This document shows, in pieces, positions 21,837 to 33,832 of a stretch of 64,000 nt of DNA. Origin of the DNA: Magicicada septendecula (taxonomy: Eukaryota > Arthropoda > Insecta > Hemiptera > Cicadidae); NCBI GenBank assembly GCA_034769895.1, contig CM068367.1, positions 1,315,859,046-1,315,923,045 of the forward strand, written 5' to 3'. Position 1 is the first letter of the stretch; each line of letters starts with the position of its first letter. The position numbers and the translations under genes were made by a program. The notes below the pieces were generated by a model that worked only from the letters and a program-made list of their open reading frames with translations, was not told the origin of the DNA and made no database searches.

Positions 21837-24451
21837 TGTGACGATTTCATTAATAAAAATATGGTAATTAATAAATAGGTAATGTGTAGGCTGAGAAATT
21901 TTAAATTTTTAATAAAATCGCACATTTAAACTAAATCTTATTGCTATCATTAAATAATAATTATATTTAATAAAGAGTTGTAATAATAAAATAAAAAGGA
22001 ATACGATTGTACAGAAAGGGTAAAGCTTGTTAATTAATCCTGCATAGACATGCACTAACCAAAATTAACTTGAATTCCGACCCCTAAACAAACTAAATAT
22101 ACTTGTAAATTTGACATTATTTAAATAATTAAACAAGACCACTGTAATGTACTTTAATAACGTCTGTAACTAAGAATATCTCTGCTTAATTAAATAGTCA
22201 TACTTTAATCCTTTAAATAAAGAAGGAACATGGAACTACTTTTATGCTGAATGGTAAATGTCGCGAGATTACTACTCTCACCCCTTAACTATTTTTAGGC
22301 ACTTGCAATGGAGCGCTCACACCGTAAGCTGCGCACAGCGTTGGTTCGCGACGCGGATACAAATATGTGAATGTTCGGTAAAGAATATTTAAACAACTAA
22401 ATCGTGCGCCGATGACATCTCTATTCTTAAATAAGAAACTATGTAATTAAGACAGTACTAGAACCATGAGGTGAAATTCAACTAATAAATAATCATGTGA
22501 AGTGAATACCAGTGAAACAAACTTTCGCTTTATTTATTCTAACAACTAGAATTACTACAGTCATCTAAGAAGAGAGTACCACACCCAGAATGATTTAACA
22601 TACGTCAGGAACTTCACCTTCTCCGGATACTAAGGTAACGACAGACCTTCAGGAAACACACCGAGGACCGAAGAGCCAAATCTGCATCAACTACAGAAAA
22701 CACAGGTGACATGGAGGTTTGTCTTCCATGGTTATGAGATACTAAAATTATAACCAACAAAAGACAATTTAACTCACCACTTTAAGACTTTAAAAGACAG
22801 ACATTATATGTAACATGTAGTCTGTAATCTAATAAAACTGTTTGTAGTAAAAGAGTAAAAGTTTAAACTGAAAGGTTTATTGTTTTAAAAAGATTAATAA
22901 AGTCCATTCTTCAAATGGCACGATTTTCTAGATTGTATATGGCAAGGTGACCATTATTAACATAATATATTCAATCCCGGATCCGTGGAATAAATTAAAT
23001 TGATGTACATCTTATTTTGAGGGCCCTTGTGAAAGTATAAACTATATAATCATCTTGTAAACTGTAAGCTGTTGAACCATATATGTTGAGAACTTTAAAT
23101 AGAGCAGTTAATCTCATTATGTAATAAAGAGATGTCATCTTTAGTACCGACTAAACTGAGTGCATAAATCAACAGTCTCCCCTTCCCACCTTCCCAGTAT
23201 CCTTTTATATTAATTGTTTAGGTGATGTGATTAATTTTCAGCTCGTCACAACGAAGGCAGCCTGTATAATTGGCAGAACCAATTAATGCGGGTTCCCTAC
23301 GTTATAACACAAGTTAAGATGTTATAAATTGCGCCACTCTGCTTTGCTTAAATTTTGCTGCTACTTTGTAAAGAAAAATTGTGTCTTATGTTGTTTAAGA
23401 AGTGATTGTGTCCCAATATTCCACACACACTAGCTGTTGATCTATTCACTCATGTATTTTAATATGTGTCAAGATTTTAAATAAAATAAAAATCATAATT
23501 ATTATTATTATAATAATATAGTATAGGTAACGTTAATTGTAAATATAATACGTGTAAACTTATATTAACATATTGTCCCATGTAAACAAAACCATGTAGG
23601 TACTTGTCCAAAAATTTCATTCATCAACGTGTCAATTTGACGACAAACTCGGACAGGTAAATATCCTGTTGCCGCCTGTGTAAAACTGTAATAGTCACCC
23701 TCCCGCAAGTTGAGTTAGACAATACATTCACCCTCTAGTTGACCCCTTTGTAAGCAAAACAATGCCATTGTTTAAAACTACTCTGACCTACATTCCAGCG
23801 TAACAGCTGATCGTTTAAATAGAAACTAATGCAAATGTTTAATAATAACTGTTAATAAATGTTTACCATGAACTAAACTGTGTAGGCGATAATTGTGTGT
23901 AGTATAGTAGAGAAAAAATAATATTGTGATTTAAATTTCAAATAAATAAATGACTAAGTTAACCCTCCCTTGTTAGATAATGTATTAAACCCCATGTCCC
24001 AAAAACAGTAAACTTTTAAACTGAGTAAACTAAATTTGTGTAACGTGTAGCAGTAAATAAGAGAAAGTAAATAATAATAAAAGTATAGTTGCTATTGTGA
24101 ACACCCCAGTCGTGGCCTGTACGCAAACAATAAAGCGTGTTGAGAATTGTAGTAAGCAGCCACTCACCTTCCCCCTTATTGTACGAAACGGTAGCGTCCC
24201 TAAACAATGAAAACCACCCCTGTGTATTACAATGAATTGTGTAAAGTGTCTCCCCTTCCGCATAGTTTGTTTAGTTATTATTAAAGAGATAATAAGAATT
24301 ATCCTCGTGAGATTCCGCTTCTCTCAAGTAATATAAGATATTAGGATTAACTATAATCTAGAGTGGAGTATGGGATCCTCTTTAGATGATATTAGAGATA
24401 AGTTGATGATATATAATTGAAAATTATATATATATAACGTAACGAGTCACA
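21837..24451 (+). mobile_element. T1 left LTR (2.6 kb)
   Basis: It starts TGTGACGATTTC and ends GAGTCACA, so the termini are inverted (TGTGAC/GTCACA). Bases 21837-22341 and about 23030-23327 match the right copy. No coding capacity. The right part, 23328-24451, has no partner here because the right LTR is truncated, so the 2.6-kb length relies on the terminal inverted match and the primer-like site that follows. Confidence 0.7.
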
Positions 24452-24811
24452 ACGGCGCCAACTGAAAGTTGTAATGATGGGGCAGAAAGGTGCCAAAGAT
24501 CATTAGTGCGTGCTGAAAGCTAACTTGTGTAGTCAGAGTAAGCCAATGTCAGTCGGGCCACGATATTGTGAGTTACTGAAATTAGGGAAATTAGTAGTAA
24601 GAATTAAAATATAAGTTAGTACTGTAAGAAATGAGAAAAAGGGAATTTCACGAATGAGAACAAGATCATTTAAAGAGAAACAGAGGAAACAAACCGTGCA
24701 CTAATAATAAAAAATACTAATAATAAATAATTTCACTCGGTAATCCCCAAGCATACTCCCGGTACATTGCTGACCAAATTAGCCGGAGTCTGTTCTTTAA
24801 GCGGCGGAGTA
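24452..24811 (+). mobile_element. T1 interior (360 bp, noncoding)
   Basis: It begins ACGGCGCCAACTGAAAG, a primer-site-like start right after the LTR, and ends in the purine-rich AAGCGGCGGAGTA just before the right LTR. Only 360 bp between LTRs and no frame: a TRIM-like non-autonomous design with unusually long LTRs. Confidence 0.65.
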
Positions 24812-25617
24812 TGTGACGATTTCATTAATAAAAATATGGTAATTAATAAATAGGTAATGTGTAGGCTGAGAAATTTTAAATTTTTAATAAAATCGCACAT
24901 TTAAACTAAATCTTATTGCTATCATTAAATAATAATTATATTTAATAAAGAGTTGTAATAATAAAATAAAAAGGAATACGATTGTACAGAAAGGGTAAAG
25001 CTTGTTAATTAATCCTGCATAGACATGCACTAACCAGAATTAATTTGAATTCCGACCCCTAAACAAACTAAATATACTTGTAAATTTGACATTATTTAAA
25101 TAATTAAACAAGACCACTGTAATGTACTTTAATAACGTCTGTAACTAAGAATATCTCTGCTTAATTAAATAGTCATACTTTATTCCTTTAAATAAAGAAG
25201 GAACACGGAACTACTTTTATGCTGAATGGTAAATGTCGCGAGATTACTACTCTCACCACTTAACTATTTTTAGGCACTTGCAATGGAGCGCTCACGCCGT
25301 AAGCTGCGCACAGCATTTGAAAGTATAAACTATATAATCATCTTGTAAACTGTAAGCTGTTGAACCATATATGTTGAGAACTTTAAATAGAGCAGTTAAT
25401 CTCATTATGTAATAAAGAGATGTCATCTTTAGTACCGACTAAACTGAGTGCATAAATCAACAGTCTCCCCTTCCCACCTTCCCAGTATCCTTTTATATTA
25501 ATTGTTTAGGTGTTGTGATTAATTTTCAGCTCGTCACAACGAAGGCAGCCTGTATAATTGGCAGAACCAATTAATGCGGGTTCCCTACGTTATAACACAA
25601 GTTAAGATGTTATAAAT
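24812..25617 (+). mobile_element. T1 right LTR, internally deleted and truncated
   Basis: Direct copy of the left LTR, offset 2975. About 690 bp are missing at 25316 (corresponding to about 22342-23029), and it stops at 25617 where an inverted copy begins. Confidence 0.85.
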
Positions 25618-25960
25618 TTACAAGTATATTTAGTTTGTTTAGGGGTCGGAATTCAAGTTAATTCTGGTTAGTGCATGTCTATGCAGGATTAATTAACAAG
25701 CTTTACCCTTTCTGTACAATCGTACTCCTTTTTATTTTATTATTACAACTCTTTATTAAATATAATTATTATTTAATGATAGCAAAAAGATTTAGTTTAA
25801 ATGTGCAATTTTATTAAAAATTTAAAATTTCTCAGCCTACACATTACCTATTTATTAATTACCATATTTTTATTAATGAAATCGTCACATACTCCGCCGC
25901 TTAAAGAACAGACTCCGGCTAATTTGGTCAGTAATGTACCGGGAGTATGCTTGGGGATTT
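25618..25960 (-). mobile_element. Inverted T1 fragment (LTR start plus interior end)
   Basis: 25618-25884 is the reverse complement of about 24812-25082, and 25885-25960 is the reverse complement of about 24736-24811. A second T1 copy in opposite orientation is thus joined to the truncated right LTR, forming a fold-back. Confidence 0.88.
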
Positions 25961-26284
25961 GTTTTTTTTCGTGACTCTATATTTATTTATTTATAATTTA
26001 TTTTATTTATCAGTATTAATTTCACAACTTTTTTCTCTGTATTTACACTTAACAATTTGTAATATTACTTATTACATGAATTTACTATTAATTCTTTATA
26101 CAATACTTGTACTAATTATTTATTAGACTTTATTTATATTCTGGGCGCCATTTACTTGTAATGATAATTAACATATGTCTAGCAACACATTTGAAACGCC
26201 ATTAATTATGACACAACAATAATTAACATATATAAATTTATATGTGTTTGTCGAGCCCCACGATCTTGGAGCGCCATTTATTAT
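25961..26284 (-). other. AT-rich segment with primer-site-like sequences
   Basis: No gene. On the minus strand ATGGCGCTCCAAGATCGTGG (about 26260-26279) directly follows arm B, and AATGGCGCCCAGAATA lies near 26145. Both look like the TGGCGC start of a primer-binding site. It may be the leader of G2 or of the inverted T1 copy. Confidence 0.35.
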
Positions 26285-27321
26285 ACAACGTTACTCTGAG
26301 ACACTTACTTTTGCACATATGCTCTTACTCATTTGTGCGCACTTACCCACGTCTCGAAGGTATACTCTTCTTCTGCAGTACTTACCTTGATGTTTCCCGG
26401 CTGGGTCGCAGGCTTTGGTAGTTGATTGAGTATGGATAAGCACGTGAATATCGTTATACAATTTTAATGCAAGTAAAGAGTACAGAGGATTTAGTACTGG
26501 TTGTGAAATTAGTACGACTTTGTTAATAAAATCATATTCATTTTGTTTATTATTTAAAAATTCAAATTATCATATTATTTATTATTTTGTGTGGGTTAAT
26601 TACTATTGGAACCCTTATATTCGATACGAATATAATGTAATTATAACGTGTTTAAAATCTTCTCTTATATTCTAAGACATATTATACACAAGCATAAGAC
26701 ATATATGACCTGGAATATTTACACAGACATATAATACATAACACATATATTATTAGAATACGTGATTAACACGTACAATTTGAATATTCATCTTGTCTTA
26801 GCAAGTGTGGTTTTTATTATATACCACTTAATTAAACAATTAATTAATTAAATATTTATTAAAAATACTAATAGAGACCATTCTATTACTGTAATTAATT
26901 ATATTACTAATGTCTCAATTAATTAAACAATCTTCAATTTAAGTAACTCTCGTATTTGAATTTAATTATCTAATAAAATATAAAAATATAATAAAATATG
27001 ATTCTATACTGACCATTTATTTATGAGATTAATAAATTTATATTCTCTGTTATCAATTATTCTTTGAACATTTATTTATTATTCATTATGAAAAAATAAA
27101 AATATAATAATGTTTATGTAAACTTGTATATGGAATCTAGAGCCTTCTTTTGATAGACCTCAGGGTCATTTATAATATTAAATAAATGTCTGACTTCACC
27201 TGCATATTTCTGCAACCATTTAATTGTGTCGTTACCGTCATCCGGACTCTTGAGTTTTTGGATCCTCTTCGGTATCACCTTCTCTGTCTCTGTGTCGTTG
27301 AAATTACTCTCACCGTCTACT
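26285..27321 (-). repeat. Repeat arm B (uninterrupted); probable 5' LTR/flank of G2
   Basis: Direct copy of arm A without the Helitron and G1 insertions. On the minus strand it holds the end of a reading frame (27114 up), an AT-rich stretch, then two donor-like motifs (AAGGTAAGTA at 26380-26388 and GGGTAAGTGCG at 26338-26348) before the primer-like site at 26280. Confidence 0.65.
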
Positions 27322-27506
27322 GGATGCTGAGTTCTGACATGGACCTCTGGTTGTGATGATGTACGGCTGGATGTAGCTGCATGTGGCTGTCCCTGCGTCC
27401 TTTAGTATCTAGCTCTGGTTCCTCTCCTCTCCTTGTCTTGTCCCTCGTGGATGTCTCGAAGTTCTACGTGGACTTCTTGAAGTTCATCGACGTTACAACT
27501 CCTCAT
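27114..27506 (-). pseudogene. Unrecognised 130-codon frame of arm B
   Basis: Starts MRSCNVDELQEVHVELRDIH at 27506 and ends KKALDSIYKFT-stop at 27114. One in-frame TAA at 27402-27404 splits it; both parts are in the same frame. The EVHVEL and EVHVRT segments suggest an internal repeat. I do not recognise a domain. A TATA-like CATAAAACCCCAGCG lies upstream on the minus strand near 27700, so it may be the first coding segment of a transcript from this promoter. Its last 68 codons recur in arm A. Confidence 0.45.
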
Positions 27507-28469
27507 AGATTACGATATTATAGTCTTTTAAAATAAATCGTGTTTCACTACTACTTTCACCGACGTAGTGCTGGCTACATCGCACTTCAAGTTATGAAAT
27601 ACAGTTTAAAAACATTACTTGACTTTGTAAAATTCGCGGTTGCGAGATGCGTGGATTTCACGTGCTGTCTGTTGATGATCTGAGAAAGCGTGTGTCGCTC
27701 GCTGGGGTTTTATGCTGCTGCCGTCGTTCCATTCCTGTTGGAAACTGTTTGGACAAAATTGAACAGGTCCGCGCATAGATTTAATTGCTATTTATAACCT
27801 ACGCGTCTTTCTATGAAGCGCACACTTTTTTATAAATATTATTCGGCAAATCATTAGGTACATTATTAAACTTTATTTATGCAAATTATGGTGTGTAAAC
27901 GGTTCCCATGATCATTGGCCACTTAGTCTTCAATTGTAGCGCCAGCGCCAGCTATGTTTTTACATATGTCACTGATTCGTGTGACTTCTGGTTTTCGTTC
28001 AGTACTTAAAAAACTGTATAAAATTTTCCACAATTGTATGCATAATTCAACTTGTTTGTCAATTTACACACTACCACTAACACACACACGCAAGCTGATA
28101 CACACGCAGCGGCCTGTCGCTATGCGTCACCCTTGCCGGTTGGCGCGTTGTCTCTTTCTCCCCTTTGCTGCGTTTAAAAACCAACTAAGCTTTTAATTCC
28201 ATATGCAGGCTCTTACAAATATTTATTTATTTAAAATTAATTACTACGTTTATTTCTTTTATTATCTCTTATACCTAACGCTTAATTATTACATTATTTT
28301 TACTATTTACATCTCATACGTGCGTTCGTATGTTATCATACCTCAGTCAGGGGTTGATACATATACTTATGCTAAACGTATCGTTGCAATATATATATTA
28401 AACCATGAAGCGCTGGTTTGTGTTGTATGGGATTGATTTTATGTTTTAAATTGTTTCTAGTTCTATTAT
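27507..28469. other. No gene seen
   Basis: Mixed-composition sequence with a possible minus-strand promoter (TATA-like near 27700) and a GTAGCGCCAGCGCCAGC stretch at 27936-27952. Short frames look random. Confidence 0.5.
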
Positions 28470-28847
28470 AAGGGTAAAAAAGAAAAAAACTCGTGCATAA
28501 TAAATGTTATTATTGTCTATCTAAAAAGTCGTAGCAGAAGGAAGAAAGGGAGGGGGAATATTTGTTTACGTAAAGTTTGAAATGATGTTAATGGCTATAT
28601 TGTTATGTTTTCTTTTGTAGTATAAAAATGAATTAAAAATAGGTGTAACCATAGTATGATGGTAATACAATTGTACTTTCTTGAATAACCAATTCTGTTC
28701 TCCTGTTCGCTGAAAAGAACCCTGGTGAGTAACATTTTTTTATTTATGGTGGACAACAAAATAAGATTTCGTCCGAATGGAGCGGTCGGTTACAAGTGTT
28801 TATGTCCAGACATAAATTAATAAATATGGAAAAAAGGTAAGTCCACA
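28470..28847 (+). mobile_element. Right end of a family-L-type LTR (E1)
   Basis: ACCAATTCTGTTCTCCTGTTCG, here from 28689, recurs near-identically in the LTR of E4 (minus strand near 49455). It ends GGTAAGTCCACA at 28847, directly before a primer site. The left boundary is not determined. Confidence 0.55.
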
Positions 28848-28869
28848 ATCGGCGTCCGAACTAGGGACA
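28848..28869 (+). promoter_or_regulatory. E1 primer-binding site (tRNA-Lys-like, degenerate)
   Basis: TCGGCGTCCGAACTAGGGAC against the Lys site TGGCGCCCGAACAGGGAC: substitutions plus one inserted T. Confidence 0.65.
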
Positions 28870-29120
28870 AATTTATTTATCAAATTAAAAGTAAGTCCAC
28901 ATATTATTATTATTACATCAATCCTTACTACAAACATGTGTTACATAAGCTATTGTATACATTCCAACAATATAACCTTGACACAGTACATTTAACACCA
29001 ATAAACATTTATTTACAAATTCTCGTCATATCCAGTTATTATTTACCACACTTCATTACATAAGTAAGCCAAGTAATTATACCATTAACTCAAATAATTA
29101 AATGTTCATTCATTATTTGT
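28870..29120 (-). other. 3' noncoding remnant of E2
   Basis: AT-rich, no frame. It follows the E2 stop codon on the minus strand and abuts the E1 primer-site region. No 3' LTR of E2 is visible. Confidence 0.45.
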
Positions 29121-30517
29121 CTAACCACCGTCGTCAAAAATTAGTCTGTTTCTCCACATAACAATTTTCATTCTTATTTTCATACATCATGTTGATACCA
29201 TTTATGTAATAACCATTTAAAACTTTGTTATCCATTTTACCATAATAATAATCTCCAGGGTTATTCCCCCTTTATTATTTTATCATAAGCTAAGTCTACA
29301 TTAGTCCAGTCTCCATTACTATTTATTGTTAAACCCAGGTGAGTTACATCATTATCACAATTATCTGCTACTACCAGTACACTAATTTTCCCAACAGGTA
29401 AATGTTTATCATCATCATCAACATAATCATTGTTTACTTCTGCACTGTTTACTTCATAAGGTAAATATTTAATGTTATTTATTCTCTCTACAAATTCTCT
29501 ATAACCTTTCTTTACATTAAACACCTCTATCATTCTATTTCTCTCTTTATAATCACTTTCCCAACCCAATTTCACATTCTCACTCCATACAGAGGGCAAT
29601 ACAGCAAAATTATTTAAACACCATCTGGCCTTACCAGATACACTAACAACCAAGGGACATTTTGAAGATCTTTTTTATCTTCTACAACAACTACCGAGGA
29701 ACTCTCATCCACAAAAACACTCGTGAAGTCTCTGCTTCACCATTATCACGGGAAAATTTTGCCCTCTGTTCACACTCTACATTTAAACTATCTTCGTACC
29801 CCCTTTCTAACTCATAAACACTAAATGCTACTCCGTTACTAACCCCAAATAATTTTCTACACTCATCATTATTTCTACTATTTATCATATCATGCATAAA
29901 TACCTCACTATCAACTACTTTGTTATCGTTATGCACCATTATTTTACTCTTGTTAATTATTTCCTCCTCGTAATTAACATTATTACTCACCTTGTCTACT
30001 GTCACCTGATTTACATTTAAACTATCAACTTTCTGATTATCACTTGTATTAACCTCACCTACCTTGTCGTTTTTATCTCGTCACATCGTTTAATTAAATC
30101 CTCAAATTGTACATTTATACTATTCTCAAACTTCGCATTCTGTTCTTTAATTTCTTAAAAATTAGTATCATTTTTAACATTCTGTTCTTTAATTTCTTTA
30201 AAATTAGTATCATTTTTAACATTCTGTTCTTCACATTTTATTTTCTGTTCGTTAATGTCATTTGACATTTTGCGTAAACAATCGTCATTGGCATCAAAAC
30301 GTTTACTCATAAAATTCATTATATCGGCCATTGACGGTTCTCTTATTTTTGTAACTACGGGAGTTGATTTCGCTTCTGGGTTATTTATTATAATGGACTC
30401 AGTTACATTACTTTCAGTTACTGATTGAATGCTCGAATCAGCTGTTTGAATTGACTGACCTTCCAATTCGCTTATACTCAGTGACAGGTTCATTGACCCA
30501 AAACCACTTTCACTCAT
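29121..30517 (-). pseudogene. E2 tail-family protein, broken copy
   Basis: Copy of the unrecognised family-L protein best seen in E4. Starts MSESGFGSMNLSLSISELEG at 30517, then a coiled coil with an in-frame 14-residue repeat (EQNVKNDTNFKEIK, 42 bp, about 30140-30235) and an in-frame stop near 30154. Then come YELERGYEDSL with CEQRAKFSRDNGE (near 29790), GKARWCLNNFAVLPSVWSEN (near 29600), INNIKYLPYEVN and LTINSNGDWTNVDLAYDKI. After further frame changes it ends GYYINGIN...NENCY and DDGG-stop at 29121. Gene order and the tail match E4 and E6. Function unknown. Confidence 0.75.
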
Positions 30518-30784
30518 AGCTGAGTTTATTAAATTGATTTATTTTTTGTTCGCAGACATTTTTTTTCTTGTTATTATTTACTTGCTTACTGATTATTTAT
30601 TAAACATTACTTATCATCAAATATGCACAATTTATAATCCCTCGGAAACTTTATCTCAACAAAACCTTATTACACATATGTTACGTAAATTTTTACGTAA
30701 GTTATTCTCAATTTCCGCCAACCAGATTCCGTTCTCTGTGCTTTGAAATAGGCCAATTTGGGATAAATATAATATTTATCCCAA

Positions 30785-30804
30785 ATCCTGGTCACGCTGC
30801 ACCA
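30785..30804 (-). promoter_or_regulatory. E2 primer-binding site (tRNA-His-like)
   Basis: On the minus strand TGGTGCAGCGTGACCAGGAT follows the LTR. It equals the tRNA-His complement TGGTGCCGTGACCAGGAT apart from a substitution and a 2-base insertion. Confidence 0.7.
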
Positions 30805-30806
30805 AT

Positions 30807-32018
30807 TGTAATATTTTAATTTACTTTAAACAAAAAAAAACTCCCACCTACCTTTAATTTTGTTTTGGCCAGATCATCTAGTGGTTGAAACCCTTTTTCG
30901 TATAGCGAATTTACCAGCACAGAAAATGAAGTTAGGTTGTTGAAATGATTATGCTAACACATATAGCAAGTTAAAATAAAATATTATTTTATTATTCTTT
31001 AACATGACATCTGTTGTTATACTTCCATCTCTCATCATCGAATTACTTAACACACATGTACTGGGCTTTTGCGTCTCGCAACTTCCACTAATACAAGCAA
31101 TTTACATTTTATAAAATCTTAATTACTAAAAATAGAAATATAAAAATATCTTCTATATTCATAAGACGAACCAATACTTTCTTTTATTTTTTTGATTTTG
31201 TAATTACACCTACCACTCACATTCCAATTACCCAGTTTCTAGATCTTGTTCCAAAATGAGTTTGATTTTGTAATTTATTTTCTTTAGAGATTGCTTATAT
31301 TTATATAAAATGTTGAGTACTCATCCTTTCATCAGTTTTACGTTGTTACACCACCACGTGTCACACACTATTTGCACTCTAGTTTCAGAAATTAGTTTGT
31401 TCTTTTTATAAATTTGGCTATTCACTACTCATTATGAGTAGTTTTTTTGTTTTGTGATCACTTTTAGTTTTTTAACACATTTTATTAATAATTCGACTCG
31501 AATTATTTAGATGACTGACATACGCGACCGGCCGGTCCTGACACTGTGTAGAGTGAGTCCTCGCAACAATGGCTGGCGAGGATTTTTTCTTTGGCCTTGC
31601 CCACTAGATGTTGGCGGAAATACGGGGCTGTCTAAGCTCCTTACTGTGACGTTTCGACGGTTCATTGGTTCTTTCGACCGTCGACGATATTCAGTGGTGA
31701 TACCACAAGCCGTGGTTCACCATTTCCTTCGTCTTCAAAGACACCCGGTGCAAATATCTTGTCTCACGCCATTTTTTTTTTTTGTTACGGCGTCTTAGCG
31801 TCCTTTTCAATCGCTCGGCGCAGGAAAGGCGCCCGTTCGTGTGGACTCGCATTCTGTACATGATAATTCTCGAGTTTTGTACCGCGCACACCGTCCCAGA
31901 CTAACGTACGTTTAAAAAGTTCTGCTGTGGTTCTTTGTTCACGCTGTCATGGGAATTAGCAATGTTAATTTTAATACAGAAATTAATAATACAAACCTCC
32001 CCATTTTGTCCTGTTACA
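30807..32018 (-). mobile_element. E2 5' LTR (family L)
   Basis: 1212 bp from TGTAACAGGACAAAATGGGG at 32018 to AATATTACA at 30807. Donor-like AAGGTAGGTGGG at 30844-30852, 40 nt before the primer site. Its antisense contributes the first 23 codons of the chimeric frame that starts at 31949. Confidence 0.8.
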
Positions 32019-32690
32019 AGAGAAAAATACAATACAACTTATATGAAAATGCATCTGTGGGATCCATGTTGGTTGCCACACAAGATGATGTAATAACCAC
32101 AAATAACTTGACGCAAAATGAAAATGTCAATGACAGTGTAGGCGAAATAGCAACAAATGTAATTGAAACGGTAGAAGCTGAAAGTAGTAAAAGTAATGAT
32201 GTAAATATATTTAATCAAGTATCAATGATTATGGCAATGATGAATAATAGATTTGACAAGGAAGACGAGAAATTAGGAGACATAAATAACGAATTTGTGA
32301 ATATAAGAAGCAAAATAAAAATGAGTAATTTAAGTATGAACAACCAATTTGAAAGTATAAGTGAGAGTTTTAAGGGAGTGAGTGAGAAGTTTGTTGAAAT
32401 AAATAATAAACTAGAGAAACAGAGTGAGATTATTGTTGGAGTGAAAGGTGAAATGACTATAAATATAAATAAAATACAAGACGAAGTAAACGAAAGTAGA
32501 AAGAGAAAGGAGGGGGTAGAAAATTGTACAGATAATAAGGTAAGTGGTGGTAATAATGCAAACATGTGTCAGAGCAGGAGCGTCAAGTGCCTGTCTGGCC
32601 TTGTGGTGTTGGGATCTCGAGAGAGAAGTCCAGTAAGGTCATTCAGGTGCGGTCACAGTCACCGGACCAAGGGTAAGTTAACCACAATTT
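32019..32690 (+). pseudogene. E1 protein fragment: coiled coil joined to Arg-rich tail
   Basis: The open frame from 31949 is chimeric; E1 sequence begins at 32019 after the E2 LTR. It holds the family-L coiled coil (MNNRFDKEDEKLGDINNEF, FESISESFKGVSEKFVEI). After a perfect donor-like AAG/GTAAGT at 32537-32543 it jumps to an Arg-rich segment: QSRSVKCLSGLVVLGSRERS, then PVRS, ending HSHRTKGKL. The same Arg-rich peptide is a separate frame at 54476-54619 in E5, where 2 kb of noncoding sequence lies between. The middle and C-terminal modules seen in E4 are absent here. Either a deletion or an unusual splice-like fusion. Confidence 0.6.
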
Positions 32691-32756
32691 TAATAAAACG
32701 TAAAGGGATTTGTGGGGACATATACAGGCTGATTCCTTTAGGAAGTATGAGAGTGG

Positions 32757-32796
32757 CAATGAGAGTTTTTATGCTTCGGCATAAAACCTCTCATTG
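32757..32796 (+). promoter_or_regulatory. Conserved hairpin before the E1 3' LTR
   Basis: 18-bp stem with one mismatch; arms CAATGAGAGTTTTTATGC and GCATAAAACCTCTCATTG around a TTCG loop closed by C-G. It runs straight into a G7 tract and then the LTR. The same structure with paired changes lies at 54694-54735. Confidence 0.8.
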
Positions 32797-32805
32797 GGGG
32801 GGTAT

Positions 32806-33832
32806 TGTAACGGGGCAAAATTTATATAATAATTTTATAAATAATTTCATGGAAATAACTTAACATTGGAAGATGAGGCCCACATAAGGTGATGCGACAG
32901 CCAGTGAGAGCTTCATAACCATATATATCAAATCATAGAAGCAAATCGAGAGTTTATTTGCGGCCAGTGACTAACACCGAAAGAATTTTGTTGACAAAAA
33001 TCTGTTTGTGGCGAGTTGAAGAGGTGATACAAAGCCCAACGGAACTTTTCAATACCAAGGACGAGACGTATGCCGGGGAACGGAATGAACTGGTTTTAAA
33101 GACATCACCAAATGGAAGTTTTAACAGTGAGACGCAGGCATACACCAATATTACAGTCAGTCTCCAGCCCGACGTCAAACAGAGTGGATGTAGTGTGCGC
33201 GCACAGCTAAGGTAGGCCTACCGAACAAAAGAACTTTTTGAAGTGTTTGCAAAAGAATACTTTCAATCAAAATTTAAAAGTGGATATAGATTTGAGTGAT
33301 CGGAACATTTACTGGTGTATTTTACTCTTTCGTCGGGAAAAACAACAACAACGTGGTGCAACTACGACTCGGAGACTACTTACGAAAAAGATAAGTAACA
33401 GTAACAATAAAGGACAAATTGACCAAAATTCAATTTCAGTTAAAATGTATTAAACAATTAAAAAATGAGATCTCAATAAATAAAAGATATATCGATACGT
33501 AAAAGTATGAAAGTGTGTGTGGTTGTGTGAACAAATATGTAAGAAGTGCTGGGTTTGCGAATATATATATACTTGTAACTTGTTTTGCGCCTCAGAGCAG
33601 AAGAGATATGTTCATTTTGAGGGAATGTCAGTATACAGAAAAATAAAATAATATTCAATTTTAACTTTATAAATATGTATTGTGTTTAATTGTATTTGCC
33701 TTGTTGTGCCCAGCACATTCCACGTTATGATTTTATATATAATTGTAAATGAGGATTCTACTCATACTCAAACTACTCAATGTATTATTTTATTTTGTCT
33801 TAAGAATTATTTTAAGGAACAAACTGAGCGAT
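32806..33832 (+). mobile_element. E1 3' LTR (family L), right end missing
   Basis: It starts TGTAACGGGGCAAAATT right after a G-rich polypurine tract (32796-32803). AAATGAGATCTCAATAAATAAAAG near 33465 has counterparts in the E7 and E4 LTRs. No GTTACA end is seen before EV1 begins, so EV1 may have cut it. Confidence 0.65.

Larger units (their letters stand above)
12942..27114 (-). mobile_element. Gypsy-type LTR retrotransposon G2 with nested insertions
   Basis: A minus-strand gypsy element in the order gag (21774-20171), protease, RT, RNase H, integrase (to 13042), lying between direct arms B and A. Nested in it are a PLE (13804-17678) and the T1 cluster (21837 to about 25960). All pol segments are frameshifted and the RNase H lacks a catalytic Asp. 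The LTRs are not proven; arms A and B are the candidates. The outer limits given here are therefore approximate. Confidence 0.65.

Noticed and set aside
30868..30893. tRNA-His-like 5' half (GATCATCTAGTGGTTG) near the E2 primer site
   Set aside because: It lies in U5 and aligns with the E7 LTR (CAACACTAGAGATC) on the other strand; there is no cloverleaf, and the order relative to the tRNA 3' end is wrong.
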